From Duganella sp. CF458 (lineage in GTDB: Bacteria; Pseudomonadota; Gammaproteobacteria; Burkholderiales; Burkholderiaceae_D): a stretch of 64,000 nucleotides of DNA. The stretch covers positions 62,001 to 126,000 of the forward strand of contig NZ_FOOF01000011.1 of assembly GCF_900113115.1 (NCBI RefSeq). The letters are read 5' to 3'. Shown in pieces: positions 55,210-64,000 of this stretch (position 1 is its first letter; every line of letters begins with the position of its first letter). A program made the position numbers and the translations under genes. Under the pieces are notes generated by a model that was not told the origin of the DNA, ran no database searches, and worked only from the letters and a program-made list of their open reading frames with translations.

Positions 55210-56796
55210 ATGCGCAGCACACTCACCGCAGCCGAACATGAAACCCTGCTTGAAGACGGCAAACCCATCGTCATCACCACCGACCTGCAGGGCCGCCTGA
55301 CCTACACCAATTCGACCTTCATCGCGGTCGGCGGCTACGCAGGTGAGGACCTGATCGGCCGCCAGCAAAAGACGCTCTACCACCCGGACATGCCGGCCCA
55401 GGTCGATGAAGACATGGTGCGCACCACGATGTCGGGCGAGCCGTGGCGCGGCCTGGTGAAATACCGCCGCAACGATGGCGGCTATTTCTGGTGCATTGCC
55501 AACGTCACGCCTGTCATCGAGAAGAATCGCACGACCGGCTTCATGGCGGTCTGCACCAAACCCAAGCGCGAGCAGGTCAAGGACGCGGAAGCCCTGTACC
55601 GTACCGTCAAGGGCCCCAATCCGGACGGCGTGCGCATTGCGCGCGGCGCTGCGGCACCGCGCGGCCGCAAAAAGATCACCAATGCCCTGCGCGACATTTC
55701 GCTATCCCAGCGCATGGCGCTGTGCTTCGGCAGCATGGCGCTGCTGGCATTGTCGATGGCGCTGCATGCCGTGCTGCCCTATTCCGACTTCGCCCTGCAC
55801 CTGCAGGCATTGCTGCTGGCGGTGCTGGCGCTGTACGGCTGGTACAACCTGCATCGCGCGATTGTGGCGCCGGTCCAGGCCTGCATCAACGCCACCCGCA
55901 TCCTGGCCGGCGGCGACCTGACCACGCGCATGGCGGTCGACCGCCACGACGAACTGGGCCAGCTCCAGGCCTTCGTGCGCCAGTTGAACCTGAACCTGGC
56001 GTCGATCCTGGGCGACATCCGCGGCAATTTCGCGCTAACGCGCAGCACCACCACGCAAGTGCGCACCGCGAACGTCGACCTGGCGACGCGTACCGAGGCG
56101 CAGGCGGCGAACCTGGAACAGACTTCGGCCCATATGGGCCAGATCACCGGCACGGTGAGCCAGACTGCCGATAATGTGAATACCGCCAATGGCGTGGCGA
56201 CCGAAGCGACTGCGCTGGCCGAACGCACCGGCGTCGCAGTGGCGCAGGTGGTGACTGCGATGGACGAAATTCGCCAGTCTTCGCACAAGATCGTCGATAT
56301 CATCGGCCTGATCGACGGTATCGCTTTCCAGACCAATATCCTGGCCCTCAATGCGGCGGTGGAAGCGGCGCGCGCCGGCGAAAGCGGTCGCGGGTTCGCG
56401 GTCGTTGCGAGCGAGGTGCGCAGCCTGGCGCAACGCAGCGCGGCGGCGGCCAAGGACATCAAGGCACTGATCGATGCGTCGGCCGACAAGATCGAAGGCG
56501 GCGCCAGCGTGGCGACGACGGCCGGTAACGATATGGATGCGGTGATCGCTGCGATCGGCCGCGTAGCCGCCATCATGGGCGATATCCGCGGCGCGACGCG
56601 CGAACAGAGCGACGGCGTCAACCAGGTGAAAGACGCCATCGTGCAGCTTGACGAGGTGACGCGCCAGAACAGCCAGATGGTGGAGGAAGCTTCCGCCGCT
56701 ACCGGCGTGCTGGACCTGCAAGCGCAGGCAGTGGCCAAGGCGCTCGAAGTATTCAAGCTGCCGCCGCAAAGCGGCAGCCAGCCCAAGCGCGCCTAA
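55210..56796 (+). CDS. PAS-containing methyl-accepting chemotaxis protein (Aer-like)
   Basis: 528 residues. An N-terminal PAS (about 15-120: [40 protein letters not shown]) senses redox or flavin, as in Aer. Two central spans (about 175-215) and a HAMP-like segment lead to a signalling coiled coil with the hairpin tip [20 protein letters not shown]. Sensory input for chemotaxis through CheW/CheA. No che genes nearby. Confidence 0.93.
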   Translation: MRSTLTAAEHETLLEDGKPIVITTDLQGRLTYTNSTFIAVGGYAGEDLIGRQQKTLYHPDMPAQVDEDMVRTTMSGEPWRGLVKYRRNDGGYFWCIANVTPVIEKNRTTGFMAVCTKPKREQVKDAEALYRTVKGPNPDGVRIARGAAAPRGRKKITNALRDISLSQRMALCFGSMALLALSMALHAVLPYSDFALHLQALLLAVLALYGWYNLHRAIVAPVQACINATRILAGGDLTTRMAVDRHDELGQLQAFVRQLNLNLASILGDIRGNFALTRSTTTQVRTANVDLATRTEAQAANLEQTSAHMGQITGTVSQTADNVNTANGVATEATALAERTGVAVAQVVTAMDEIRQSSHKIVDIIGLIDGIAFQTNILALNAAVEAARAGESGRGFAVVASEVRSLAQRSAAAAKDIKALIDASADKIEGGASVATTAGNDMDAVIAAIGRVAAIMGDIRGATREQSDGVNQVKDAIVQLDEVTRQNSQMVEEASAATGVLDLQAQAVAKALEVFKLPPQSGSQPKRA

Positions 56797-56807
56797 GGCG
56801 CGGAGGC

Positions 56808-57794
56808 TTATTCGGGCGACTCTACCTGGTAGCCCTTGGCCTGCAGTTCCGCCAGGGGCCCCTTCGGATCCAGTAGCTGCGCCAGCGGCAGCACGGCGAA
56901 GGTCGAAGTATTGGCCTCCAGCGCCCGCTCCGCATTGGCCAGCCAATTCTTCCGCATCGTTTCCTTCGCCTGCTTCAAGTTCTCGTTCGACTTGAACGCA
57001 TCGTTGTTCAGCACAGCGTCCGTGCACGCGGCTTCGCGGTCGGCAAAGCTCAAGGACGTAATCTTCGACATGTCGCCGACCGCCCAAGCATTGGCACGCA
57101 CACGCATCGCGTCGAGATCCGATTCCAGCCGCTCCACGGTCCTGGCAAAGCAAAGTACATCGGTTCCCGGTGAATTCTTGAACGCGCGCAGCGCCTGGCT
57201 TGGGCTTTCGAGCTCCGTATGGACGTTGCTGGATGTGATCTTCACCTTGTACAGCTTCACCAGCTTGTCGACCTTCGAATACACGTCGGTGCCCATGGTC
57301 AAGCCATTTTTCTCCAGCCCTTGCCGGTACAGCGTGTCAGCTACGAACATCGGGCGCTCGCGCTCGATGCCGTCGTTCTTTCCGATGTATTTGGTCTTGA
57401 GCGTTTGCCAGCGGTCGTAAGTATCAGCTGGCAGGACGTCGATCAATTTGCCCCCGTCCGGGTTGTTCTTGATACCGACGACGAATGGCAGCATCTTGAT
57501 GCCGCCCCACCAGCCTACCGAGATGCCAAAGGATGGCTTGGGCAGGTATTCCTGCGACTTGGCGATGATCGATTCCACTTCGTTGGAGCGCCAGTCCATC
57601 TTGACCGGCAACGGCGCGTAATCGCCGAACACATACATCACATGTTCGCCCTTGCTGACCTTCCACAGGCCCGGACCGGGGCGCTGGCCCGTGATCACCA
57701 CCTGTTCACCTTCAGGCACCTGCGCTTCTTCCTGCGCCCAGGCGCTTGCCGCCAGCAGGCTGAATGCCACGGCGGATAGCACTTTCTTTGTCAT
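56808..57794 (-). CDS. TraB/GumN-like protein
   Basis: 328 residues with a signal peptide (MTKKVLSAVAFSLLAASAWA). The fold matches TraB/GumN (RPGPGLWKVSKGEHVMYVFG at the start, NTSTFAVLPLAQLLDPKGPL near the end). The expected G(T/S)xH motif of the family is FGDYAP here, so the first His of the putative metal centre is missing, and the C-terminal HxxG-like site reads FAVLP. Catalytic activity is doubtful. Not operonic with neighbours on the other strand. Confidence 0.8.
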   Translation of the reverse strand: MTKKVLSAVAFSLLAASAWAQEEAQVPEGEQVVITGQRPGPGLWKVSKGEHVMYVFGDYAPLPVKMDWRSNEVESIIAKSQEYLPKPSFGISVGWWGGIKMLPFVVGIKNNPDGGKLIDVLPADTYDRWQTLKTKYIGKNDGIERERPMFVADTLYRQGLEKNGLTMGTDVYSKVDKLVKLYKVKITSSNVHTELESPSQALRAFKNSPGTDVLCFARTVERLESDLDAMRVRANAWAVGDMSKITSLSFADREAACTDAVLNNDAFKSNENLKQAKETMRKNWLANAERALEANTSTFAVLPLAQLLDPKGPLAELQAKGYQVESPE

Positions 57795-57837
57795 CCTCTT
57801 ACTCTTTCTGAATGGTTAAGAGAATGGCAATATTACA

Positions 57838-59007
57838 TCAACGACGCGAAGGAATGGTCAGGGTATGCACCGGCGCACCTTTGTCGGTCAGCACCTTGAC
57901 TGTCAGCGTGCGCCCGGTGGCTTCGACGCGGGCCAGTTGGTCCTGTCCCAGGATCAGGCGATGGTAGGCATGCACCTTGTCGGGCGGCTGGTAGGAGAAG
58001 GCGTGGTCATGGCCGGCGATCAACAGGTCGATGCCGGCCTGGTTGGCCAGCGCAGTCCAGGCGGCGCCATTATCGGGCAGCCAGCCCCAGTCGCCCTGAT
58101 GCATCGCGACCACGCGGAACGCCGCGCTGGCAAAGTGCCCGTTGCTACCGACTTGCCCGCGCAGCCATGCCAGTTCCTCTTCGCGATAGGGCGCGGTGCG
58201 ATTCAACTGGGCATAGACGTTGGTGTCGTCGGGCTTGTCCTCGGCGGTATCGAGCACCATCAGATGCACCGGGCCCAGGGCGCGCGCGTAGTAGTAGCTG
58301 CCTTCGGGCGTTGGCACGTAGCCCGCCAGTTGGCGCGCATAGGCGCCGCGCAGTTCGTGATTTCCGCGAGCGAACAGCAAGGGTTTGCCAGGCCCCATGG
58401 CGGCAACCGTTGGGCGCAGCCATTTGGCCCACAACTGTTCTTCCGATTCGAGCCAGTGGAAGGCGTCGCCCAGGTGCAGCAGCGCATCCGTGCGGGACCA
58501 GTCGACCAGCTTCATCAAGCGGCCGATGCGGGCCGTGTCCTCGTGGGTATCAGTGACCACGCTGAAGGAAACCCGGGCCTGTCGCGGATCGAAGGTGGTG
58601 AATGTCGCAGCCGGGCTGCTGCTGCTCAAGCCCTTGTCCGGCCAGTAGGGCTTGAGCTTCACCACGCGGGTTGCGACGGCTTCGTAGGAATAGCGCTTGC
58701 CGGGAGCCAGCCCTGTGATGGTCACCACATGCCGCTGGCCGACCGGCACCAGGCCATCAATCTGCGGCTCGATTTCGCGCACATTCCCGTCATCATGCAA
58801 GCGTACCTTGGCGTGGCTGGGCGCATCGGTCATCCACATGACGGACACCGAAGTATCGGAGAGCGCAGACAGGTACGGGCCTTCGGTAATGACAGGCCTG
58901 GTGTCGAATACCTTGTAAGGCTCGGACTGGGCCACGGACCTCCCTTGCACGGCCAATGCTGCGAGGCCGATGCAAAGGGACGCCAGCGCAACTCGCGTGC
59001 GCTTCAT
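57838..59007 (-). CDS. secreted metallophosphoesterase (purple acid phosphatase-like)
   Basis: 389 residues with a signal peptide (MKRTRVALASLCIGLAALAV). A fibronectin-like N-terminal region (about 30-130: DTSVSVMWMTDAPSHAKVRL, VVTITGLAPGKRYSYEA) precedes the phosphoesterase core with SVVTDTH (DxH), LHLGDAFH (GD), ARGNHEL (GNHE), VAMHQGDW and AGHDHAFSY (GHxH). This is the order of purple-acid-phosphatase-type calcineurin enzymes. The ATG overlaps the upstream TGA, so it is coupled to the GH109-type gene. Confidence 0.92.
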   Translation of the reverse strand: MKRTRVALASLCIGLAALAVQGRSVAQSEPYKVFDTRPVITEGPYLSALSDTSVSVMWMTDAPSHAKVRLHDDGNVREIEPQIDGLVPVGQRHVVTITGLAPGKRYSYEAVATRVVKLKPYWPDKGLSSSSPAATFTTFDPRQARVSFSVVTDTHEDTARIGRLMKLVDWSRTDALLHLGDAFHWLESEEQLWAKWLRPTVAAMGPGKPLLFARGNHELRGAYARQLAGYVPTPEGSYYYARALGPVHLMVLDTAEDKPDDTNVYAQLNRTAPYREEELAWLRGQVGSNGHFASAAFRVVAMHQGDWGWLPDNGAAWTALANQAGIDLLIAGHDHAFSYQPPDKVHAYHRLILGQDQLARVEATGRTLTVKVLTDKGAPVHTLTIPSRR

Positions 59008-60371
59008 CAGTAGCGGTCGTCGAAAGCGAAGACCGGCTTGCGCTTGCTCCACTGGCCCCGGGTAAAGTCGGGGAAGTCCAGCGTCTGGAAGTTCTGCGCG
59101 ACCGATTGTTCGGACAGCGGCGTAATGGCACTCCACGTCACCGCGTCGTAGATATCGATCGGCATCGGCGCGCGCGCCTTCAGCGCTTCCACGAAGGCGT
59201 GGATCACGAAGTAATCCATGCCGCCGTGACCGGCGCCGGCCGCCTCGCCGGCGTACTTGCGCCACAGCGGGTGGTCGAACCGGTCCTGGTAGGCCTGGAA
59301 GTCCTCCCACTGGTGCGGTTTGCTCTTGCCTTCGATGTGGATGGAATGGTTAACATCCATCCACAAGCCATTGGTACCCTGCACGCGGAAGCCCAGCGAA
59401 TAAGGGCGGGGCAGCGAAGTATCGTGCTGCAGCACGATAGTCTCGCCATTCTCGCAGGATAGCGTGGTGGTCACCACATCGCCCAGGCTGAACTTCACCT
59501 TGCCGCTCGGATGCTCGGCACCGCCTTGCTTGACGATATAGTCGTGCAGGCCGCGCGCCTTGGTGGCGAAGGTGTTGATGCGGGTGAAGCGGTTGCCGCG
59601 GTTGATGTTGGTGTACATGGCGCACGGGCCGATACCGTGGCTTGGATACAGCTCGCCGTTACGTTGCACCGAGTGCTCGGTGCGCCACTTTGCTTCCGAC
59701 CAGCCCTTGGCGCCGAATTCGATGCCGCTTCCGTACGGCTTGGCCGGGTCGCCGTTGTTGAACTTCACTGCGCGCAGGTCATGCTGGTAGCCGCCCTGCA
59801 GGTGCAGCAGTTCGCCGAACAGGCCGGAGCGCACCATCTGCAGCACCGCCATCACGTCCCGGCGATAGCACACGTTCTCCAGCAGCATATATGGCGTGCC
59901 GGTCTTGAGCTGGGCATCCAGCACGTCCCAGTGGTCCTTCAGCGTCACGCCGGCCACCACTTCGCAGCCAACGGCAACCTTGGCCTGCATGGCGTCGATC
60001 GCCATTTGCGCGTGCCATTCCCACGGGGTGGCGATGATCACGCCATCGAGCTGCTGCGAGTCCAGCATGCGGCGGTAGGCCTGCTTGTCGCCGTCCTCGC
60101 CGAAAGTGCGCGGCTTTGGCTTGCCGGCCTTGTCGAACTGCGCCAGAGCTTTGCCCAGCATGATCGGTTCGATATCGCACAGCGCTGCCACCTCCACGTC
60201 GTCGCGGCGTACCAGCTCGCGCAGCAGTACCTGGCCGCGCATGCCGGTGCCGATCATGCCGAGCCGGAGCTTCTCGCGGCCGCCGGCTGCAAAGGCGGCC
60301 GGCAGCAGCAGGCTGCCCGCCAGCGCGGCGCCGGCGGTGAGAAAGTGTCGTCGATTGAAATGCTTGTCCAT
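59007..60371 (-). CDS. Gfo/Idh/MocA-family, GH109-type glycosidase
   Basis: 454 residues with a Tat-type signal (NRRHFLTAGAALAGSLLLP, twin Arg). The N-terminal Rossmann segment is LRLGMIGTGMRGQ. The C-terminal GH109 features AGHGGMDYFVIHAFVEALK and VTWSAITPLSEQSVA match alpha-N-acetylgalactosaminidase-type GH109 enzymes, which use NAD+ in an oxidative glycoside cleavage. Coupled to the phosphoesterase. Together with the TonB receptor and NPCBM protein it suggests uptake and trimming of amino-sugar or galactosyl glycans. Confidence 0.88.
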   Translation of the reverse strand: MDKHFNRRHFLTAGAALAGSLLLPAAFAAGGREKLRLGMIGTGMRGQVLLRELVRRDDVEVAALCDIEPIMLGKALAQFDKAGKPKPRTFGEDGDKQAYRRMLDSQQLDGVIIATPWEWHAQMAIDAMQAKVAVGCEVVAGVTLKDHWDVLDAQLKTGTPYMLLENVCYRRDVMAVLQMVRSGLFGELLHLQGGYQHDLRAVKFNNGDPAKPYGSGIEFGAKGWSEAKWRTEHSVQRNGELYPSHGIGPCAMYTNINRGNRFTRINTFATKARGLHDYIVKQGGAEHPSGKVKFSLGDVVTTTLSCENGETIVLQHDTSLPRPYSLGFRVQGTNGLWMDVNHSIHIEGKSKPHQWEDFQAYQDRFDHPLWRKYAGEAAGAGHGGMDYFVIHAFVEALKARAPMPIDIYDAVTWSAITPLSEQSVAQNFQTLDFPDFTRGQWSKRKPVFAFDDRY

Positions 60372-60402
60372 CTATTCTTTGCCTCTTTGGTTGGATCGCA
60401 GG

Positions 60403-63396
60403 TTACCAGAATTTGTAGTTGGCCGAGAGCGAGAAGACGCGGCCGAACAGGTTTTGCTGGTGGTTGTAGCCTTCCCAGCCGTTCGGGTCGTAATAGGGCC
60501 TCTTGTCGGTCACGTTCTTGATGTTCAGGCCCAGGTCCAGGTTCTTGATCGGCTTCCAGTTGAAGCCCAGGTTGACCGTGTAGTACGAAGGCTGGCCGCC
60601 GCACAGGTTTTCGGGCAGCGCCACGCCGCCGGCGGTGCATTTCTGCGGAGCGTTGTCGGTATCGTACGCGCCATACGCCCACTTGGCCTTGCCGGTGTAG
60701 TTGACGAACAGGCTGGTGACCAGGTTCTGGTAGCTCCAGTCGGCGTTGAAGGTGGCGCGCAGGCGCGGCGAATCGTAGTAGCCCACATAGTTGCCGGAGA
60801 AACCGCTGCCGTCTTCGTAATTGTAGGTTTCGCGCTTGCGGATGGTGAAGGCGGCGCCGGTATTCAGCTTGCCGTACTCGCCCAGCGAGAAGCGGGTGCG
60901 CGCATCGATGTCGAAGCCGTCCATCAAGGTGCGGCCACGGTTCGAGTAGGAGTTGATCAAGCCACCCAGGTTGCCAACCGAGTACTGTGGCATGCCGGCT
61001 GCAACGCAGGCCGGCAGGTTGGCCGGATTGTTGCACATGGTGACCACGGCCGCCATATTGGCGCGGTCGGCATCGGTCAGCTCATTGCGGATTGCCTTGT
61101 CGGTACCGGCCAGGCTTGGGCCGTAAGTGTCCACCAGCTGGGTGAACAACTGGTTGAAGTCCTGGCGCACGATCTCGTTGCGGCGGTACACGAACCAGTA
61201 GTCAAGCGAGATGCTGACGTCCTTGGTCGGCTGCAGCACCAGCCCCAGGGTCGAGATCTTGGCTTTTTCCGGCTTCAGGTCCGGATTCGGCGGGGTCAGG
61301 CCGCCCACCGTGGTCGAGCAATTGGAATTGAGCAGGGTCTTGCCCAGGTCGCGATCCGTCGCCGCGACAGACTTCTGCAGCAGCGTGGCGATGGCATTGG
61401 TTTCATCGCAGCGCACGGTGTCGCGAATGCCGCCCACCTGAGCGAATACGCCGCCGCTGCCCGATTCGGCCAAGTTCGGTGCGCGGAAGCCTTCCGAGTA
61501 AGTGCCGCGCACCATGATCTCGGGGCGAGCGCGCCATTGCACACCGACCTTCGGGGCCAGGTTAGCGGAAAAGTGCGGGTATTTGTCCAGGCGTACCGCA
61601 GCATTGACTTCCAGCGTGTCGGTCACCGGCACCACTACTTCGCCGAACAGCGCGCTGACGGTGCGCTTGCCGTCGAACCAGGAACCGCCCTGCTGCGTGA
61701 TCAGGCCATTGGCGGCGTCTGGATTGCCGGGGGTCTCGAAGCTTTCGCGCATCAGGTTGGTGCCGAAGGCTGCGCGCACTTCACGCTCACCCAGCTTGAA
61801 CAGCGTGCCTTCCACCTTGGCATCGAAGGTAATCAGCTTGGTCCAGGACTGGATGTCGAAAGTAGGGAAGGCCTCACGGATCAGGGCAGCATTCGATTCG
61901 CTGACTTCGCCGAACTTGAAGGCCGGATTGTCGGCGATATACACACGGCCAGTGAGCGGGTCCTTGGTAGTCGGGCCGAAGGCTTTCTCGAAGCCCTTGG
62001 TGTTGATGTTGGTGGTCTGGTACAGCGTGGAGTGGCTGCCCGCCACGCCCAGCGCGGTCTCGAAGTCCCAGCTGCCGGCCAGATGACCGCGCAGGCCGGT
62101 CAGCACGCGGTAGTTGTCGTCCAGGTTCTTTTGTCCGAAGTGGCCGACCGCATCCTGCAGGATGTAGTTCAGGCCCGCCGCGCCGCCCATCTTGGCTGCC
62201 ATGTCGGCATCCAGCTTGCCCTGCAGGTAGACGTTGTTCGGGCCCAGGTAAGGGTTGACGAAGGTATTCAGCTTGTTACCCGTGTTGCGCGAGAACCAGT
62301 TGCTGGTGGTGCCGCTGTTGAAGCTGCGCGGGCCGTTTTCGCCGCGCAGCTTGATATGGGTGAAGGCGGCTTCAGCGAATACTTCCAGGTCTTCACCCAG
62401 CTTCTTGCGGCCGGACAGGAAGCCCGTTGCGCGGTCGGAAGTCGGGCCGGTGTCCAGGGAGTACGGCAGGTTGTTCCATACGCAGCGGCTGCCGGATGCT
62501 TCGGTGATCATGGTGGAGCAGCCGCTTACCGCACGCTGGGTACGGGCGTTGTTCTTGGCGGGGTCGAACACGAAGAAGGTGCCCGGGTTTGGCTGGCCAG
62601 GCTCGCTGCCGACGCCGATGCGGAAGTTGGAAATGAAGTTTGGATTGTTGACGTAGAAGTAGTCCGGACGCTTGTCGTAGGTATCGGCCAGCGCAATGCG
62701 ATCACGCTGGTAGACGTTCAGGGAGGCCATCACGTTGTAGCCGTCGTTGCCGAAGTCGCCCTTGCCGTACACCAGGCTGGCCTGGTGCTCGCCGTAAGCC
62801 GAGACCCTCTGCGAATGGTCGGTGCTGACCTTCGCTTCCAGGCCCTGGTAGTTCTTCTTGGTGATCACGTTGATCACGCCGGCCACCGCATCGGAACCGT
62901 ACACGGCGGAAGCGCCGTCGGTCAGGATTTCCATGCGCTCGATTGCCGCTGCGGGTATCGAGTCGATGTTGACGAACATGGTCTGGAAGCCGGCCGGCGC
63001 GCCGTAGAAGGACAGGCGGCGGCCGTTCAGCAGCACCAGGGTGCCTTGCGCGCCAAGGCCGCGCAGGTTGGCCTGCGAAGCGCCGTCCGAGCCGGTGAAC
63101 ATGGAACGGAAGTCTTGCTGCGCCGGGCGCGCTGCCGGCAGGTTGTCCAGTACCTGCATCAAGGTGCGCGCACCCATGTTTTCGATTTGCCTGGCGTCGA
63201 TCACCTGTACCGGGGATGCGGTTTCGGCGTTGATGCGCTTCAGGCTGGAACCGGTCACTTCGACGCGGTGCACCTTCTCGCCCTTATTGCCCTTATCACC
63301 CTTATCGTCCTTCCTGTCATCCGCACCATCGGCTGCCAAGGCGCCGCCGGCAAATCCAATAGCTGCCAGCGCAGCGATCAGTTTCTTCAGTTCCAC
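60403..63396 (-). CDS. TonB-dependent receptor
   Basis: 997 residues; outer-membrane beta barrel. Signal peptide (LIAALAAIGFAGGALA), then a Lys/Asp-rich linker and the TonB plug (VEVTGSSLKRINAETASPVQ, LRGLGAQGTLVLLNGRRLSF). A barrel follows, ending in the C-terminal FGRVFSLSANYKFW (final aromatic). GGAG lies 6 nt before a GTG used here as start; an ATG two codons earlier overlaps the site. Probably imports an oligosaccharide for the GH109/phosphoesterase pair downstream (inference). Confidence 0.9.
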   Translation of the reverse strand: MELKKLIAALAAIGFAGGALAADGADDRKDDKGDKGNKGEKVHRVEVTGSSLKRINAETASPVQVIDARQIENMGARTLMQVLDNLPAARPAQQDFRSMFTGSDGASQANLRGLGAQGTLVLLNGRRLSFYGAPAGFQTMFVNIDSIPAAAIERMEILTDGASAVYGSDAVAGVINVITKKNYQGLEAKVSTDHSQRVSAYGEHQASLVYGKGDFGNDGYNVMASLNVYQRDRIALADTYDKRPDYFYVNNPNFISNFRIGVGSEPGQPNPGTFFVFDPAKNNARTQRAVSGCSTMITEASGSRCVWNNLPYSLDTGPTSDRATGFLSGRKKLGEDLEVFAEAAFTHIKLRGENGPRSFNSGTTSNWFSRNTGNKLNTFVNPYLGPNNVYLQGKLDADMAAKMGGAAGLNYILQDAVGHFGQKNLDDNYRVLTGLRGHLAGSWDFETALGVAGSHSTLYQTTNINTKGFEKAFGPTTKDPLTGRVYIADNPAFKFGEVSESNAALIREAFPTFDIQSWTKLITFDAKVEGTLFKLGEREVRAAFGTNLMRESFETPGNPDAANGLITQQGGSWFDGKRTVSALFGEVVVPVTDTLEVNAAVRLDKYPHFSANLAPKVGVQWRARPEIMVRGTYSEGFRAPNLAESGSGGVFAQVGGIRDTVRCDETNAIATLLQKSVAATDRDLGKTLLNSNCSTTVGGLTPPNPDLKPEKAKISTLGLVLQPTKDVSISLDYWFVYRRNEIVRQDFNQLFTQLVDTYGPSLAGTDKAIRNELTDADRANMAAVVTMCNNPANLPACVAAGMPQYSVGNLGGLINSYSNRGRTLMDGFDIDARTRFSLGEYGKLNTGAAFTIRKRETYNYEDGSGFSGNYVGYYDSPRLRATFNADWSYQNLVTSLFVNYTGKAKWAYGAYDTDNAPQKCTAGGVALPENLCGGQPSYYTVNLGFNWKPIKNLDLGLNIKNVTDKRPYYDPNGWEGYNHQQNLFGRVFSLSANYKFW

Positions 63397-63476
63397 TTGC
63401 ATCTCCTTTTTTTTAGTTTGCAAAACGCCCTCCCCGGTCCGAAGAGGGGTTCGTTCTTAGTGACGAAAATATGCGG

Positions 63477-64000
63477 TCAGCGCGTTCGGACGGTGGCGCC
63501 CTCTGTGCCTAGCAGTACGGCGTTGGCCCAGTTGCCGCAAACCCGGGCGGGCTGGGCGCCGCGCGCACCCAGGGTCCGCAGGCTGAGTTGCGTCAGCCCG
63601 CGTACATCGATTTCCGGCTTGACGACGGCAGGTGCGCTTACCTGGCCGCTGTCGTACAGCAGGCGCTCGCCGCTCCAGACTTGGAACTGCAGGCCGCCGG
63701 CGCTACGGCAGCTGTCGTCCACGCCAAGGTCGGCGCGCAGCAGGTTCCAGTTGCCTTCCAGCTGCAGGTCGATGCGGCTGGAAGGACCGACGCCCAGGCC
63801 CTTGCGGAACCACAGGCCGTTCATGCGCATCTCCTTGCCTTTGCCGGCAGGGCGATCGCGTCCGACGCCTTTCGGCACCGGCAGGTCCGACAGGAAGCTT
63901 TGCTGTTCGGCGCCTTCCTTGGCACGGTGCTCGAGGATGCGGAAGGTGGACAGCACGATCGGCCCGACTTCGGCCGGCTGCATGGCATTGATTGCCTTGG
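63477..64000 (-). CDS. NPCBM-domain protein (5' end outside window)
   Basis: About 174 visible C-terminal residues; the frame stays open at the right edge. The NPCBM/NEW2 signature is MNGLWFRKGLGVGPSSRIDL, then LEGNWNLLRADLGVDDSC, LQFQVWSGERLLYDSG and RTLGARGAQPARVCGNWANA. NPCBM modules are carbohydrate-binding domains at the C terminus of GH27/GH98-type glycosidases, so an alpha-galactosidase-like enzyme is expected in the missing part. Same strand as the TonB receptor. Confidence 0.8.
   Translation of the reverse strand, partial: KAINAMQPAEVGPIVLSTFRILEHRAKEGAEQQSFLSDLPVPKGVGRDRPAGKGKEMRMNGLWFRKGLGVGPSSRIDLQLEGNWNLLRADLGVDDSCRSAGGLQFQVWSGERLLYDSGQVSAPAVVKPEIDVRGLTQLSLRTLGARGAQPARVCGNWANAVLLGTEGATVRTR

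Overview
The window reads as chromosomal DNA of a high-GC betaproteobacterium, most likely Oxalobacteraceae (Massilia / Duganella / Janthinobacterium group). This rests on gene content and order: grpE-dnaK-dnaJ next to hemH, nadK-recN, a pcm-like/rhodanese/tolC set, uppP-recQ, several PEP-CTERM (exosortase-sorted) proteins and an EpsA-type LuxR regulator. No species can be named from the sequence alone. Coding density is high, and most genes are core or lineage-typical accessory genes.

Layout. 1-8.3 kb: chaperone operon grpE-dnaK-dnaJ (dnaJ cut by the window edge) with two RpoH-type promoters, a CIRCE-like dyad and an attenuator-like hairpin; hemH; a small RAMA-like gene preceded by a helically phased giant inverted repeat; nadK-recN with a LexA-type box upstream. 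8.4-18.4 kb: small membrane proteins, an alpha/beta hydrolase, a DUF3667 protein, a beta-propeller sugar-dehydrogenase-like protein, gloA, pcm-like/rhodanese/tolC, a TetR regulator, a solute-binding-like protein and an M28 peptidase. 18.7-24.0 kb: a five-gene one-directional cluster (secreted TTHB210/DUF5602-like protein, FAD oxidoreductase, PduX-like GHMP kinase, CobD/HisC-like PLP enzyme, VanB-like reductase) closed by two strong terminators. 24.0-26.4 kb: an SDR gene, a TetR regulator and an EpsA-like LuxR regulator. The SDR and EpsA-like genes share a duplicated promoter-operator.

26.7-32.2 kb: a translationally coupled operon of a CobN-like chelatase with a signal peptide and C-terminal anchor, a TolQ/ExbB-like channel protein and a DUF2149 protein, behind a cobalamin riboswitch. 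32.3-37.2 kb: tandem YkgJ-type cysteine-cluster genes, an MFS transporter, uppP and recQ. 37.1-42.1 kb: HAF-type PEP-CTERM proteins, one an in-frame fusion of two complete copies, plus AraC and another PEP-CTERM gene. 42.2-48.0 kb: two EamA transporters, trmB, a HIRAN-like protein, a lipoprotein, DUF2158- and DUF4197-type genes and an AraC regulator.

48.03-52.26 kb: a visibly AT-richer islet of three genes (secreted serine-hydrolase pseudoenzyme, secreted NTF2-DJ-1 fusion, membrane AraC regulator). It is bounded by a direct repeat that copies the 5' end and upstream flank of the intact tRNA-Gly(CCC) gene at its right border. 52.4-64 kb: a secreted M28 peptidase, LysR/AhpD-like pair, PAS-chemoreceptor, TraB/GumN-like protein, and a sugar-scavenging set: secreted metallophosphoesterase, GH109-type enzyme, TonB-dependent receptor and the end of an NPCBM-domain protein.

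The strongest candidates for undescribed biology are the PduX/CobD-like cluster, the tRNA-bordered islet, the helically phased palindrome at 5.3-5.6 kb, and the riboswitch-controlled CobN/ExbB/DUF2149 machine.
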